This document shows, piece by piece, positions 1 through 11,290 of a stretch of DNA of 64,000 bases (within the stretch, counting starts at the first letter, position 1; each line of letters starts with the position of its first letter). The notes under the pieces are model-generated. The model made no database searches and was not told the DNA's origin. It saw nothing but the letters and a program-made list of their open reading frames with translations. Source of the DNA: Botryococcus braunii (Eukaryota; Chlorophyta; Trebouxiophyceae); assembly GCA_002005505.1 (NCBI GenBank), contig KV908515.1:230840-294839 (forward strand), in the 5' to 3' direction. The position numbers were made by a program, and so were the translations under genes.

Positions 1-19
1 AAGAGCTGCATAGCGCTGT
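1..19 (+). CDS. TFB1: TFB1 exon, 3' tip only
   Basis: The window opens inside a reading frame giving ELHSA plus two bases, followed by donor GTATGA. That is the same donor as the exon ending at 1262. The phase of 2 fits the single leading base of the exon at 379. The stretch is too short to be sure. Confidence 0.4.
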
Positions 20-3000
20 GTATGAAACAGTCATAGCAGGGTGGCACCGACTATGGGTTATTCTCCTTTATTGTGGGGCAATGTGCACTTCAGGGAGGTT
101 CATGCCTCCCTGAGTATGCTTAATGCCTTTGAACATTGGAGGGCTGCTTTTAGCGTTGTATTGTGAGACATCTGGCGTTAAATCCAGACCTAACATGAGT
201 TTCAACACACATAGAACACCTTGGCATGAATCTCTGGCCTCCTCCCTAGATGGTACTTTTTCAGAAATGCGCAGCCCCCTGGAGGACATCAATTTTTTGC
301 AAATGCTGGCAGAGGTTCTGTTGAGATCCAAAGTGATACCAGACAGGGCCCATGCAGGGATCTGAGAAGTCTTTTCAGGCAACTGGTAGAGGGGGGCTTG
401 CTCTCGGAGGCCGAATTCTGGAGCAGCCGCCAAGCACAGCTGCAAGCGGGTCGCCGAAGCACGGGGGAGCAGAGCACTGGCTCTGGTGCTTCTACCCAAC
501 GTCCAGGGCTTGCTTCTGCCATGCTTCCTGAAGTGAAACGTCTTGATAATGGAAAGGTTGCCCCTGTCCTTTCCTGCGTTTTGAAGAGCTAACTCCTGTC
601 CCCGGGGCATGGGCATTGGGGGCCCCTTTCAACATAGCAAAGGCTGTTGAAACCCAAGAGATATTGACACACGTCGACATGGGGTAGTGCACCATCCAAG
701 TGAGGCCAGAAACCAGGGCAATGCCTTCATCATAAGGTGCGCGGATAAGGAGAAGCTTGGCTGTCTGTCCGGAGGCCTCGAGTGGGGAGAAGGAGCTTGG
801 AGGTGGTGACAGACACATTGCAAGGGGGTTTGGACTGGTCCACGGTCTATGGAAGACACAGAAGTCTCTTGATCAGCTTGTATTTCTTAGATTGCACATT
901 GACGTATTATCCTCTGCTTCCGACAACTTTGTAGTATGTGCGAACGGTGACGTTGAGGGGTTAGCTCCCAACCTGTAGAAGGCAGATGTAAATCAAATCC
1001 AGACTTAGGTTCTGAGTTGGGGTTTGAGGCTACAGACGCAAGGTGCCTGTGATGGTCAACCACAAACCCCGGGCCCTTTGAATCGATATATTGTAAATGT
1101 GGCTCTGTGCTGTAGATGAGCTTAACCTTGACAGCAGAGCTGCAAGCTCAGATCTTCAAGGAGAAGCCTTGGGTGGCAGCAGCTTTTCAGGAGCTGGTGC
1201 CCTCTTTACTGCAGCCCCACGCTTTCTGGGAGCAGTATGTGTCTTCAGAACTTGCCCGCAAGGTATGACCTTCCCTCTCTCAGGCTTGCCTGCAATAGCC
1301 AAGCAGATGCCGTCTTTTGGCTTGGGTTGCTTGAAGGTGAATAGAGGACAGATTTCACATTTTCCTCCGCCTGTCGTGGCTGTTTGGCTGCGGCTCCTTG
1401 TTGGGTGCTGTACCGTTGCTGACTCCTTCTATCAGCAACCTCGGTAGGGGTTCCTGGGACCTGTCTCCATTTGTATGTTACAAGATTTTTCTCTGGGTTG
1501 CTGTTCAGTGTAACAAATGGCATATGTACCACCACAACTGGCTTGAAAACTTGGTAAAAGGCGGGAGTGAAGATATACATATTGTCTGGAACAGCAACTC
1601 TGCAGAACAGCTCCTCCTAGGCTGCAGTGTCCTGATGGGCAACCCTCAAAAAGAGTGCGATACGAGGCTACATGTGGTGCCTGTGGGTGCGACTTTCGAG
1701 CTAAGGGGTGAGGCTGCCTAGATTTTGTTTGGAGTTGTTAGCCAGCTTGGAGAAAAGTTAGAGAAGTGGGTCACCTTTGCAGGGAAGAAGCTCAAAGCCC
1801 GGTATGTGAGGAGGATAGGGATGGTAATGTAAATTTGTGTAGACGTCTTTCAAAGTACCACTATGTCTCCCTGACCTCCTGGCCCCCCGGAGGGATTGGT
1901 CACCAGATATATGCCAAGGGTGACCCCCAAAACAAAGCAGAAACAGCGATAAACAGTGGGGCACAACCCCAAAAAATGCCGAAGGCACAGGCCTCAGTTA
2001 AAACTCAGTACTGCAGAGCAGCTGCATTGTGAAATGTTTAAAATGTCACCACAAGATCTCCAAGGGCGTCATGGTGATGTGGGGCAGGAACGGCGCAAGA
2101 GGAAAGCAGCTGGGCATGACGTGGTGGGAGGAGAGGATGACATCTTTGCCCGGTTTCGGAAGGCAATCACTGCCCCCCAGGGCAAGAGGGTGCGGGGAGT
2201 GGACCCCACTGTCAATGTGGCAGCCGATAACTTTGACAGGCTAGCCCCAGGCTTTGGGCTCAGCCACAAAGCCACCTTGGTAGGGACCCTTTCCCACTGG
2301 AAAGGTTCAAGTTGTATATGTCATCCGCAATCTGCATGCCGGAATTTTGTTCGTCTGTCCACCGAGTTTGCCTATATGATAAAACAAGGTTTCGAAATTC
2401 GACAGGCTAGCATCTTCTCCAGAAGTTATTGGGCTGGGACTGTGCGAACTCCAACGTATAGATTGCGTAGCCCCACTTGAGGATCTCCTGCCCTACTGTT
2501 TGGAGCACTCTTGCCTGTGTTCGAAGGGCATTCTATTGCATTCCCCCCCTTACACTTCCACTTATTTGTTCTGATATACCTTTGAGGACAGCTTCCCAAA
2601 CACCTGCGTTCCAGCATCTCCTACCTTCCGGAAGCATTGTGCACTTGTGGCATGCTGATGCCTACTTATTTGAAGAGGTTTGATAGTATGGCTGATGTCT
2701 ATCTGGGCTTGTAGGATGTGACTGTGTCTGCCTTTTTATGCAAGGAAGAGTGGGGAGTAGCGTAGTGCGCAGAGGAGCAGGGCTTGGCATTAGACATGCA
2801 TTAAAGCTTCGCTTTTTTTCCTTTTATTGCTGGATTTTGGGTTGTAGTGATCTGACATTGCCAATTGATTTGTATGAAGGAATTTGAGTGCCACAGGATG
2901 CAGATGTAGTGGGTAGGATGGGAAATGAGGATCTCAGCTTTCCGGCTGAGATAAACCGGCATGGGGCTGTGGTCCTGGGCGTTGCTGCTGCTGACCCAAC

Positions 3001-6000
3001 TGGGCCTGATGTCCCTTCTGACCGGTTGGCACCCCTTCCTTGCCATCTTCTCAACAATAGCCCGAATGCACAGAGTTTGCTGTTCCTGCAGCAAAGGGGG
3101 GGGGGGGCGGGCGGGCCTTGAATTGCACATGTCCACCTCGTTAATCATTTGATGCCGATTAATGCTGCATCGTTATGGAGGTGTGTCAAAGATGGGGGAA
3201 AGTTGTCACCAATGTTGGGAAAAGTTGTTGACCGGGGATGTTGATAGCTTTCTTGTTGGGTAAGCATGTGTGGTGAGAGAGAAGTGAGTCCTGGTGAAGA
3301 CGGTAGACGTTGCTACATCAGCTATTACAGATATTGTTGAGACAGTTGGTGAGAAGAACCTCACTGGGTATACCATACGCCACCCCCAGAAGAGGAGTGG
3401 GGAGGGGGTGGGGGAGAAGCAGGAGTGGGCAGAGTGGTGGGTAATAGGCCTGGCGAGGTGGGTGGTAGGCTCGGCTGCCAAAGCAAGTAGGTTGAGAGGG
3501 GTGCCATGAGGAGGAAGGCATGGACCAGGCAGAGGAGTGCAGATTGGCTGAAATTGGGCAGTAACTAACAGATACGTTGATGTTGGGCCTATCTAGGGGG
3601 AGAGGAGACGGGGAGGCTGCAGAGGGCTGGGAGATGCGGGCAGGGAGCGCACTGGAAGACCTGCGTCAGCCTGCGCCTTCTGCTTGGGAGCCCCTCAGCA
3701 TCAGGGTGAGGCTTTGTGCTACTTAGTCACGTATTGTAAGCCTTTGGAGAATTTGTAAAATAAGGAAATGCGTCAAACAACAATATGATTATGTATTTTA
3801 CATGGCGGTACCGTTGCCAGAATGCCCTTGGTGAAACAACACTGTCCCTATGGTGTCAGATGCCTCTCACTGAGTGGGCAGCTGGCAACGGCTTGCACAC
3901 AGAGACAGACCACAAGTTCATGAGGGCATGGGTTGTGGAAAAGGGGGGAGGGAGAAGGAGATGGCAGATGGGAAGAGATAATGGGATGAGGGCGAGACAG
4001 TGTTGGATGAGGGGGGGGAGGAGGGGCAAAGAGGGGATACCGTCTCTTGGAAAAGCAAGAAGGGACCCCAAGGAGAGATACAAGGGTACCAATGAGTGCC
4101 CCTGGTTTCAGCTGCACTCAGATCTTGTCAAGATCGGCTGGAGTCATCACCAAAGCAGCTGCAATCGCACATGTATCGTGCATGCTCAGGGCCCGTGACA
4201 CGTTTTTGTGGGCGCTGCAGGACCCACGGTCCTATTTTCAGGTGGGCAAGCACAGCCAAGCAAAGTCGGAGGGTCACGCTGCAGCCTCAGACACCCTAGA
4301 TAGTATTCAGGGCCTGGTGAACCAGCTGATGGGACTGAGGGAGGGCCCTCTACAACCGGGAATGTCAGGTGCTTCTGCACTGGCAGTGTTATCTGAGGCT
4401 AGCCAGGTTGCCCCCCAGCAGAATGGGTCCAGTGCAGTGCCCGCATCCCAGCTCGGACAGTCCCTGTTGGTGAGCTCCACATCTGTGACCACTTCACTGG
4501 CTTTGCTGTGTGTCTGCAGGTTGGTCGACTGGAATGTCTCCTGACATTTTTTGGGGGGGGGGGGGGGGTGGGAGGGGGGGAGGGGTTGGCACCCTTGAGC
4601 TCCTGCACGTCAGTCTGGTATCCCACCCAGCCTATTCCCCTTTGGTAATTTCAAGTGCTTGGGGGGTTGGGGCTTGTCTCCCTCCAGGGAATTTGTCTTT
4701 TGGTGCCGGGGAGAGGGGGGGGGGGAGCGTTCCAGAGCGTGGTGTGTGCAGTTACTCTTTTGCCGCTGTCCTTGTAACTATGACGGCCTCGGAGGCTTGC
4801 ACAGCATGGGAGGTTTCAACAGGGACAGTGGAGTGTGCAGGCATATGTTAGCCCATGTTGCACCACCTTGTGGGGGATCCAGCATCATTTGGGTTCGCGT
4901 CATCTCGTATTGATCTGTACTTGTTGATCTGTATTTTTTGTGTCTCAGCTTTATTCCTCTGAAGTCTTTCTGCCTAGTAGGAAAAGGTGAAGCGTGGGGT
5001 ACATAGGACGAACTAGCTGATGTGGCAAAACAAAATTTGTTGAGCAGCGGTGCATAGAGGGAGATTGATCTGCTTCTGCTGCTTTCGAACCTCCCAGGGC
5101 GAGTTGAGCAGCTAAATCCCTGTTTCAAATTGTGCAAGTTCCACCATACTCTTGTTTTAGTCTGTCCTAATCTTACTCCCTCCCCTTTGGAATCTTTTGG
5201 ACGGCAAAGCTTGGAAAGGACTGGGGTAGCCCTGCTTGCCTGCCCCTGCTGGCTTGAAATGTCAAATTGGAGGTGACAAATGTGAGCCTACTGTGGGGGA
5301 GGGCAGGCGGTAGTTCGAGGTGAAGTACTGAAGGGAAACGAGATGTTACGGCATCTCTGGGCCTGTTTCCCGTTGAATTCCACATCTCGACAGGCAAAGG
5401 CAGACCGGCTGACTCAGGCCCTCTCACAAATATATGACAGCCTGAAGCGCCTCCAAGAGTGAGTCCTAGTTTTCACACATGTGTTGCGCCAGGCCCTTTC
5501 TCAGTTGCTTGCCCTTTTCACCCCGGTCAAAACATGTTGTGTTTGGTAGTCGATGATGCTCCCCCAGTCATATGAATTTGACAGCCTTAGCACCTAGTTA
5601 ACTGACATCCTCGTTCCATGCTTGTCTTTCTCCTACAGTTGCTCTCAATCGCCCTGCTTAATCTGACAATACCATGTGCACACGCCTCCGCAACCAGCCC
5701 TCATGGACCCCACCCTGCTGGTTTACAACTCTCCTGCAGTCTAGCCGCCTCCTGTGGATACCAGCAAGGATTTAAAAACCTTCCCAGAGCTCACTCCTCC
5801 CAGCAAACTTCATCACATGTCACACGTGCTCATCTGAAACATCCAAACTAGCCTTTTGTCATGGCCCAGCACCTCAACAACAGGTCTGTGGGCCACCCTG
5901 GCCATCGTCAGCTAGCTCTGTTGAGTTCGGTAACTGCGGTGACCATCCCCTACATCCAAGCCCTCATAGAACATGGCCGTTGAGCATAGCATAGCATTGC

Positions 6001-6351
6001 ATGCTCTTTGCCTGTCAACAAAACTCACCATGGCATAAACTTTTGTACATCAAACAACATCTGGATTGTCATTGTTGCCAAATTAAATTAAAAACAAGTC
6101 AACAAATTCCCAAAAGTAAGACGACAAGGAATAGGGACAAAAGTGAGAAAGTAGGGAGGTTTGTACGAGACCTCAATGCTCTTACACTGCGTGAGCGTCT
6201 ATTGGCACCAGGCCAAGCAAGAAAAGAGGAGATGGGGGTGCACAGAGAGTGCCAGGGGCCGCAGCGTAGCACACTGACACGGCTAGCCAAGCCCCTGCAG
6301 CAGGCCGTGGACGCGGCGCTTGCTCATGCTGAAGCTGAGCGTGGGAAATAG
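1..6351 (+). CDS. TFB1: TFIIH core subunit p62/TFB1, 3' part of a multi-exon gene
   Basis: The gene encodes the p62/TFB1 subunit of TFIIH, a nuclear complex for RNA polymerase II initiation and nucleotide excision repair. Exons read as 1-19 (partial), 379-556, 1116-1262, 2022-2279, about 2951-3024, 4221-4469, 5307-5458 and 6270-6351, ending in TAG. Except around the fifth exon, whose ends are uncertain, all junctions are GT-AG and agree in phase. In order they give a first BSD domain (LSEAEFW), a second BSD domain (IFKEKPWVAAAFQELVP then FWEQY), the RVRGVDPT region, INRHGAVVL, DPRSYF, LRHLWACFP and a C-terminal LQQAVDAAL helix. This is the order found in plant TFB1. The N-terminal PH domain must lie upstream of the window. 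At least one more exon is probably missing between INRHGAVVL and DPRSYF. Identification rests on remembered family similarity, not a search. No lesion is seen, so the gene is probably functional. Confidence 0.83.
379..556 (+). CDS. TFB1: TFB1 exon: first BSD domain
   Basis: The acceptor CTTTTCAG at 371-378 opens an exon of one base plus 59 codons, with donor GTTGCC. It encodes QLVEGGLLSEAEFWSSRQ, the end of BSD domain 1 with its Phe-Trp pair. It then encodes QRPGLASAMLPEVKRLDNGK, matching the QRVGFKSVMLAD-type segment that follows BSD1 in plant TFB1. Confidence 0.8.
1116..1262 (+). CDS. TFB1: TFB1 exon: second BSD domain
   Basis: The exon is exactly 49 codons, with acceptor GTGCTGTAG and donor GTATGA. 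It encodes LTLTAELQAQIFKEKPWV, then FQELVPSLL and FWEQYVSSELARK. This is a clear BSD domain with the family's aromatic pair (FW) and the IF..KP start seen in the second BSD of p62/TFB1. Confidence 0.88.
2022..2279 (+). CDS. TFB1: TFB1 exon: basic linker with RVRGVDPT motif
   Basis: This is an 86-codon open stretch in phase with the previous exon. It contains ERRKRK, EDDIFARFRKA and KRVRGVDPTVNVAADNFDRL, which correspond to the EEIL..E...KIRRVDPTLDMEAD segment of plant TFB1. Donor GTAGGG follows. The 5' boundary is the least certain part, because several AGs lie nearby. Confidence 0.7.
2951..3024 (+). CDS. TFB1: TFB1 exon: NRHGAVVL segment, ends uncertain
   Basis: The frame gives INRHGAVVLGVAAADPTGPDV, matching the conserved LNRHAAVVLEG segment of plant TFB1 between the RVDPT motif and the DPRDYF motif. 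The acceptor after CCGGCTGAG keeps phase 0. The donor is unclear (GTTGGC at 3025 does not keep phase), so the 3' end is approximate and another exon may follow. Confidence 0.5.
4221..4469 (+). CDS. TFB1: TFB1 exon: DPRSYF segment
   Basis: The acceptor GGGCGCTGCAG opens 83 codons, with a strong donor GTGAGC. It encodes DPRSYFQVGKHSQAKSEG, matching DPRDYFE in plant TFB1. A Gln/Ser-rich helix region follows (DTLDSIQGLVNQLMGLREG) where TFB1 has its long helical segment. Both ends keep phase 0. Confidence 0.78.
5307..5458 (+). CDS. TFB1: TFB1 exon: helical region LRHLWACFP
   Basis: The exon is 50 codons plus two bases, with acceptor GAGGGCAG and donor GTGAGT. It encodes EMLRHLWACFPLNSTSRQAK and RLTQALSQIYDSLKRLQE. 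These match ELVRHFWSSYP...KVGKLKDAM in plant TFB1. The phase of 2 is completed by the last exon. Confidence 0.82.
6270..6351 (+). CDS. TFB1: TFB1 last exon with stop
   Basis: The acceptor GCAGCGTAG opens an exon whose single leading base completes the previous codon. It encodes TLTRLAKPLQQAVDAALAHAEAERGK and then TAG. The PLQQAVDAA core matches RPMQQALDAAF at the C-terminus of plant TFB1. No canonical AATAAA poly(A) signal was seen just downstream. Confidence 0.78.
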
Positions 6352-7410
6352 TAGCCAGCCCTCCCCGCATGGCTCCTCACACTGCACTGGCCCAGTTTTT
6401 CCCACGCACTGGCATCATCACGACTGCGACGCGTCGGACACAAAGTATGCGGCCTTGCCCATGTCGCTCCTGTTCATAGAAGGAGGAAGGGAAGCAATGT
6501 GGGATCGTTGCTTTCTTTCCGAAAGGGTGTTTCTCAGCTGCACTTTCCATTCCATCTTATTGACAACACGCAGAAAGGCTGTTAAACATGGAACCTGCAC
6601 GAACCGCAGCAGGGCTACTGGCAAAAGAAACCTCAATCACCACGACTGTTACCGGGATCTTTGACAGAATGAAGCTCCTAGGGCATCATGGATAGACAGA
6701 GCACGCCGGGGCTCCATGTGTGGGCCCCTTCCCGCAGTGCTTTCCTTGTCCATGGCCCTGGCTACGCATGTGCATGGCTTGCCGCCGTGCATGTGTCAGA
6801 TTCCCTCATCTGCACCGGCATTGCCAGTTAAGGTGCTGACATCTTACGGCTCCCACACTAGTTGTCCTGGGCATGCTGTCTGGCGGAAATGACTCTCTGA
6901 ACAAGTGCAGTGCTGCTGTATTGCCCAGGCGAAGCGCAGATGAGGAAAACTTACCACGCTTTGCAAATGCCTTTGCGTATTGCCACTTGCCGGCCAAGGG
7001 CTCCACAAGGCTCCCTTCAGCCCAGTTCCTGAATTTGCAATGCAGGGCTGATTAGAAGTTGAGCGAAGCTGAGGGATGGGCTTCGCAGAGCCTCAGTGAT
7101 GAGACAGCAGTCTGAGTGGCCTTATGGTAAAGCAGCATCTGTGGTGCTGTGGAAGTTCTGAACAAAAAAATTCAATTGGGCACACATATTTGAAGAGACG
7201 ATGCTCTGACAGCAATACATAAGACTGACCTGGCACCCTAAGACGTGTCTCATTGGGCAACGCCTTATACAGCCTTGGGCTGCTCAGCTTCGATACTTGT
7301 CCAGCCAGATGCAGCATCAGGTGTTGAAAACTGAGCTGATGGAAACACATTACATGTTTAGGGCAAGATGGAATGGGTTTGTATACAAGGCAGCCTTGCT
7401 CGTATCCACA
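6352..7410. other. Gene-free stretch after TFB1
   Basis: No coding exon, RNA gene or repeat could be recognised here. The start of the stretch should contain the TFB1 3' UTR. Confidence 0.5.
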
Positions 7411-7552
7411 TGCTGAAACTAAATCGGCACTCCTCGAAGTACCTTATATTTTATATCCCTTAGGCCTGTATGACCAATCATGCTGCAGTAACTAAATTGG
7501 CACTTCTCGAAATACCTTAAAATTTATACCCCTTTGGCCTGTATGACCAATC
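7411..7552. repeat. Two-copy tandem repeat, unit about 71 bp
   Basis: Units 7411-7480 and 7481-7552 both begin TGCTG and end CCTGTATGACCAATCA. They share the ACTAAAT.GGCACT.CTCGAA core, with scattered differences. Confidence 0.85.
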
Positions 7553-7905
7553 AGTTAAAATAAGCTATGGGAGGCTCTCAACTGCGACATTCCCAGCAGA
7601 GCCATCTAGATGCCGTTTAGATTGCCGTCAGCATGCCCTGCACCAGACTCTAGGAGCCTGGATGCCCTTAAAAGGCAGAGCGTACGATGCGTTTGCGCCA
7701 TATAATCACTGGCACCGAAAGGCAGAGGAGCGCAATGGCCAGGAGAAGAAAAGTAGCCATGGATGCTGCTGGGCGCTCGCAGCCCCTCTGCAATACCACA
7801 AGGCTTCCACGAGCCCTGTCCTTGTATTCTACAGGCACCTCAAGCTTTACCTGCACCCAGGCAGGCGGGGGTTTGGACACACCTTATGCATGCACATCGA
7901 TGTCA

Positions 7906-8032
7906 ACACACACACCCACCCACCCACCCTCAAAAGCACACTTCCACACCCCCTCCCCCCCCCCACACACAGTGAGACACACACACACACACGCAGACAC
8001 GTCCACACGCACGCTCACACACATGTACACAC

Positions 8033-8091
<59 letters not shown>

Positions 8092-8290
8092 TCTGTGTGT
8101 GTGAGTGTGTGTGTGGGTGTGTGTGGGTGTGTGTGTGTGTGTGTGTGAGTGTGTGTGTGTCCCTCCCTCCCTCTCCCTCCATCTGTCCCCCCACCTTCCT
8201 TTTGGCCCCCCCAATGCTCTCTCCCTCCATGCGAACGCGGAGAGAGAGAGAGGGGGGGCGGAGAGAGAGGGGGATGGGGGGGGCAAGTGT
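7906..8290. repeat. Compound microsatellite (CA)n (CT)n (GT)n (GA)n
   Basis: CA-rich sequence up to 8033 runs into a pure (CT)n tract at about 8034-8086, then (GT)n to about 8160, then CCCTC and GAGAGG runs. Apparent open frames here on both strands are translations of the repeat and are not genes. Confidence 0.95.
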
Positions 8291-10680
8291 TGGGGGACAA
8301 GAAGAATAAGAATGAAACAGCAAGCCAGGGGGCAAAAGATCATTTCTGAGTGGGGCATGGTTCTGCACGAGGTGAACAGCTCATGAAGATTCTCATGCTG
8401 CTATGGGAATTCTGCAATCAAAAGAATCTGGACAAGCAAGGTGTAAACCAAGACTATTGCTTCCACATTGATAAGGCCAAGGTTGTATAGGATCTGCAAG
8501 ACGATAGTGCAAGACATCAAACCCCCAATAGGCGAACAATGTACTGTTGTGACACCAGGTACTGCCAAGCTCCATGGTTTCACATACTTGATCAAGATGC
8601 AGTGCAATATAGTCATGTATACATGTGTTTTGCTCAGACATTGTGTGTACGCAGATGCATAGACAGGAAATTCCTACTTACATCATGCTTGTGTGAATCT
8701 CGCTGTCCCCAAAGCACACAGTGCAGCCCTTGCCTGCAGAGCCATCCCAGTTGGAAAGCAAGGCAGAAGCCAGGACTGGCAAAAGCAGATGCACCTTTTC
8801 TTACGGACAATTTCTCACCTGTACGGCGTTGAGGCACAACCAGTCTCTTCCACAGTGTGCTCACTGGTACGGTAGTGGATCACTTTCTTTTGACCTTCAA
8901 CACATGGCTCGCATGGACCTACAAGACGTAGGTAACGATCATGCCGGAAGGAGACCAAAACGGACTCCTATGGCTTGCTTCAAGAAACATTGAGACTGGA
9001 CGCACCCGTTGCATTGCAAAACAAAGACAGACTATGATCAGGATGAGTTGAGTCTTTTTCGCTGGTGTCCTTCACACCCGCGGCCGAACTGGGATGCTCG
9101 CTCGCTAACAATAGAACATAGACTAAAAGTCCCGGAGATCGCAAGAGTAAGAGTAAATATTCCTTAATCAGATGCATCTCCTGTCAGTTAGGCAATTTCT
9201 CGTCGGCATCCAGTCGGCCTCCCTGATCAGGACCAAACTGGAGACTGGTATATTTCACTTCTCCGTTTAAAGTTGCTCTTGGAAATGCTTCAGAACAGAT
9301 TACGCCCACAAAAGCCCCGTGAATGAGATATTGGCTTTATAACACACATTATAGAGGTTAAAATCCCACGCTAAGCCAGGGACTACACAGCATCTGACTG
9401 TTTTGAACCAAGTTTGCGAGAATGACGTACAAGAAAAACCTCGACCTCTCAATCTGCAATAGAAGGATTGCTGTTGCACAACGTTTCGTCCCTTAACAGG
9501 CAGTTTGCTGCCTGGAAGATTTTCCTGAAACATGAAGCAACAATGGGCCTTCAGCAGGGCTGACGTGTCGAGAATACCCGGGGTACATCGTCTGGGAAGG
9601 CCTGATCAGTGATCGTAAGATCATCTTGGGTAAGACGAAATTTTCTTCCATACACCCATGACAAGAAGTCTTGTCACAGCGTTACTCACGCAAGTCTGGC
9701 CTGCAAAACCCCAGTTTGCGCTTACAGCCCACAAGCTTCAATATCAAGGTCCTACATGAGCAAGGCAAAACGTGGGTGGAAGCTAGGCCAACGAGATACA
9801 GCCCCTACACATGACCAACGCTTGGTTTCACACACACCAGTTGCACCAACAAGTGGAAGTTCACCATATTTCTCAATTTTGGGCCCCGCAACTCAGCGTA
9901 GGGCCCAACATCACCCCTTGAGGGTGCGTCCCCTCCCCTCTGCCCGTCCGCATTCACACGGGCCAGGCTTTCAGCCCAGCCAAAACATCCAGAAATACCC
10001 CAAAACAATCACAGATTGCTTGAAAATAGTGCAGCAAAATGCTACCAAGGTGTCGGGCTCACGGCTTCCTTTCGGACCTTGGGCATGCAAAATTCCGTCC
10101 CTTCCCCGATGCTCTCCAAACTTCGCACCCTTTCTCCTTGCCACCACGGCCACCCACTGGTATGCCTCTCGCAAAAAGAAAGCCCTGGGAATGCCCTCTA
10201 AAGCTCTTACAAGCAGAGCCCTTACCTCCCCGGGCTTCAAACGGCAAGTCCCACCTGCAACTTCAGGGCGGTACTGTACCATCTTTGTCACGCAGGGCCC
10301 ACTAGATTTTCTTTGTACTACGGCAACTTGCAGTACGCCTCACACGTGTACTGCCCATGGCCCTCAAATCCCCTGATTAAATGTCCTGAAATGCCGATTT
10401 CTGCAGCCCAGATTTGCGCCTGACAAGATTTATTGTCATGGGTGCATAACAGGGCCCCAATCCAATTTCGACTTAGCAGTGGAGGACAGGTAACATTTAC
10501 ACCAATTTCAAAGGACTGCCGCTGAGAGTACTTCCGACATGAATTCACACAGTACATGCATCAGTTTCCATTAATATGCTTCACTTTCAATATGGATGGA
10601 GAGCAGTGCATGTAATGTGTGAATGTCACACATGTTTGTGGATTTTTCAATATTTTATAAAGGTTCCTGATATCGACATG
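8291..10680. other. Gene-free stretch
   Basis: No exon, RNA gene or repeat could be supported. The longest open frame (9609-10376, +) has no recognisable domain and a Pro/Ser/His/Lys-rich composition. Confidence 0.4.
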
Positions 10681-10708
10681 GGTAACCTAACCCATGGGTT
10701 AGGTTACC
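10681..10708. repeat. Perfect 28-bp palindrome
   Basis: Two 14-bp arms meet with no spacer at CCCATGGG. Each arm contains CCTAACCC, so the palindrome is also a head-to-head pair of telomere-like GGGTTAGG words. No gene is adjacent. Confidence 0.9.
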
Positions 10709-11232
10709 TAATTGAGGTATGGTCAGATAGTATATTGTTTCACTTTGATGTTTGGAGCCAGTTTGAGACGTGGCCATTTACAGGCGTGGGAATCACATCC
10801 TACAGTGTCCATCGAATGTGTATGTAGATTCTTTGGGAAGGGGGGGAGAGGGGAGGTATGGGTGTTTGGGGAAGCTCTTACATTTTTCTTCGCGTTATTC
10901 ATGTTTTCCATGTTACTCGGGAGTTCACAGTGCCATATCCATCCAAGATATCAAGTACTCGGAAGTAGGATGTGGTTCTGAGCCCTCGCTACATCTTCCT
11001 TTGTCCCCGCCGCGCAGATCTGCCGGTTAGTTTCCTCTTTTCAGGCAGGCCAGGGTGGGTGCAGTTTGGGGCCCCACTGCAGCCCAGTTGGGGGCTTCAA
11101 ACGCTGCCAGCCCTGCGTGCCACGTTGCCAGCTTACCCCTAGCTGGCGCCCTTCAAAGCAAAAGGACTCCCCAAACCTTTTGCAAGTTAGCCTACTTCAG
11201 TCTTTACTGCTTTTGGGAGAAAATCTAACACA

Positions 11233-11288
11233 TCCCCTGTAGGATCACAGGGGGGCGGGATCACATCCCCTGTACGATCACAGGGGGT
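11233..11288. repeat. Tandem pair of small hairpins
   Basis: The unit ATCACATCCCCTGT-AGGATC-ACAGGGGG occurs twice with one changed base in the loop. In each copy CCCCTGT pairs with ACAGGGG. Confidence 0.75.
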
Positions 11289-11290
11289 CT

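Noticed and set aside
7662..8386. Several long frames on both strands
   Set aside because: They are translations of (CA)n, (CT)n and (GT)n microsatellites.
8386..8490. Short frame reading MKILMLLWEFCNQKNLDKQG on the plus strand
   Set aside because: It looks slightly protein-like but is only about 34 codons, with no clear splice partners and no recognised family.
9609..10376. 255-codon open frame on the plus strand
   Set aside because: No recognisable domain and low-complexity composition. It overlaps other-frame stretches of similar quality and has no sign of exon structure.
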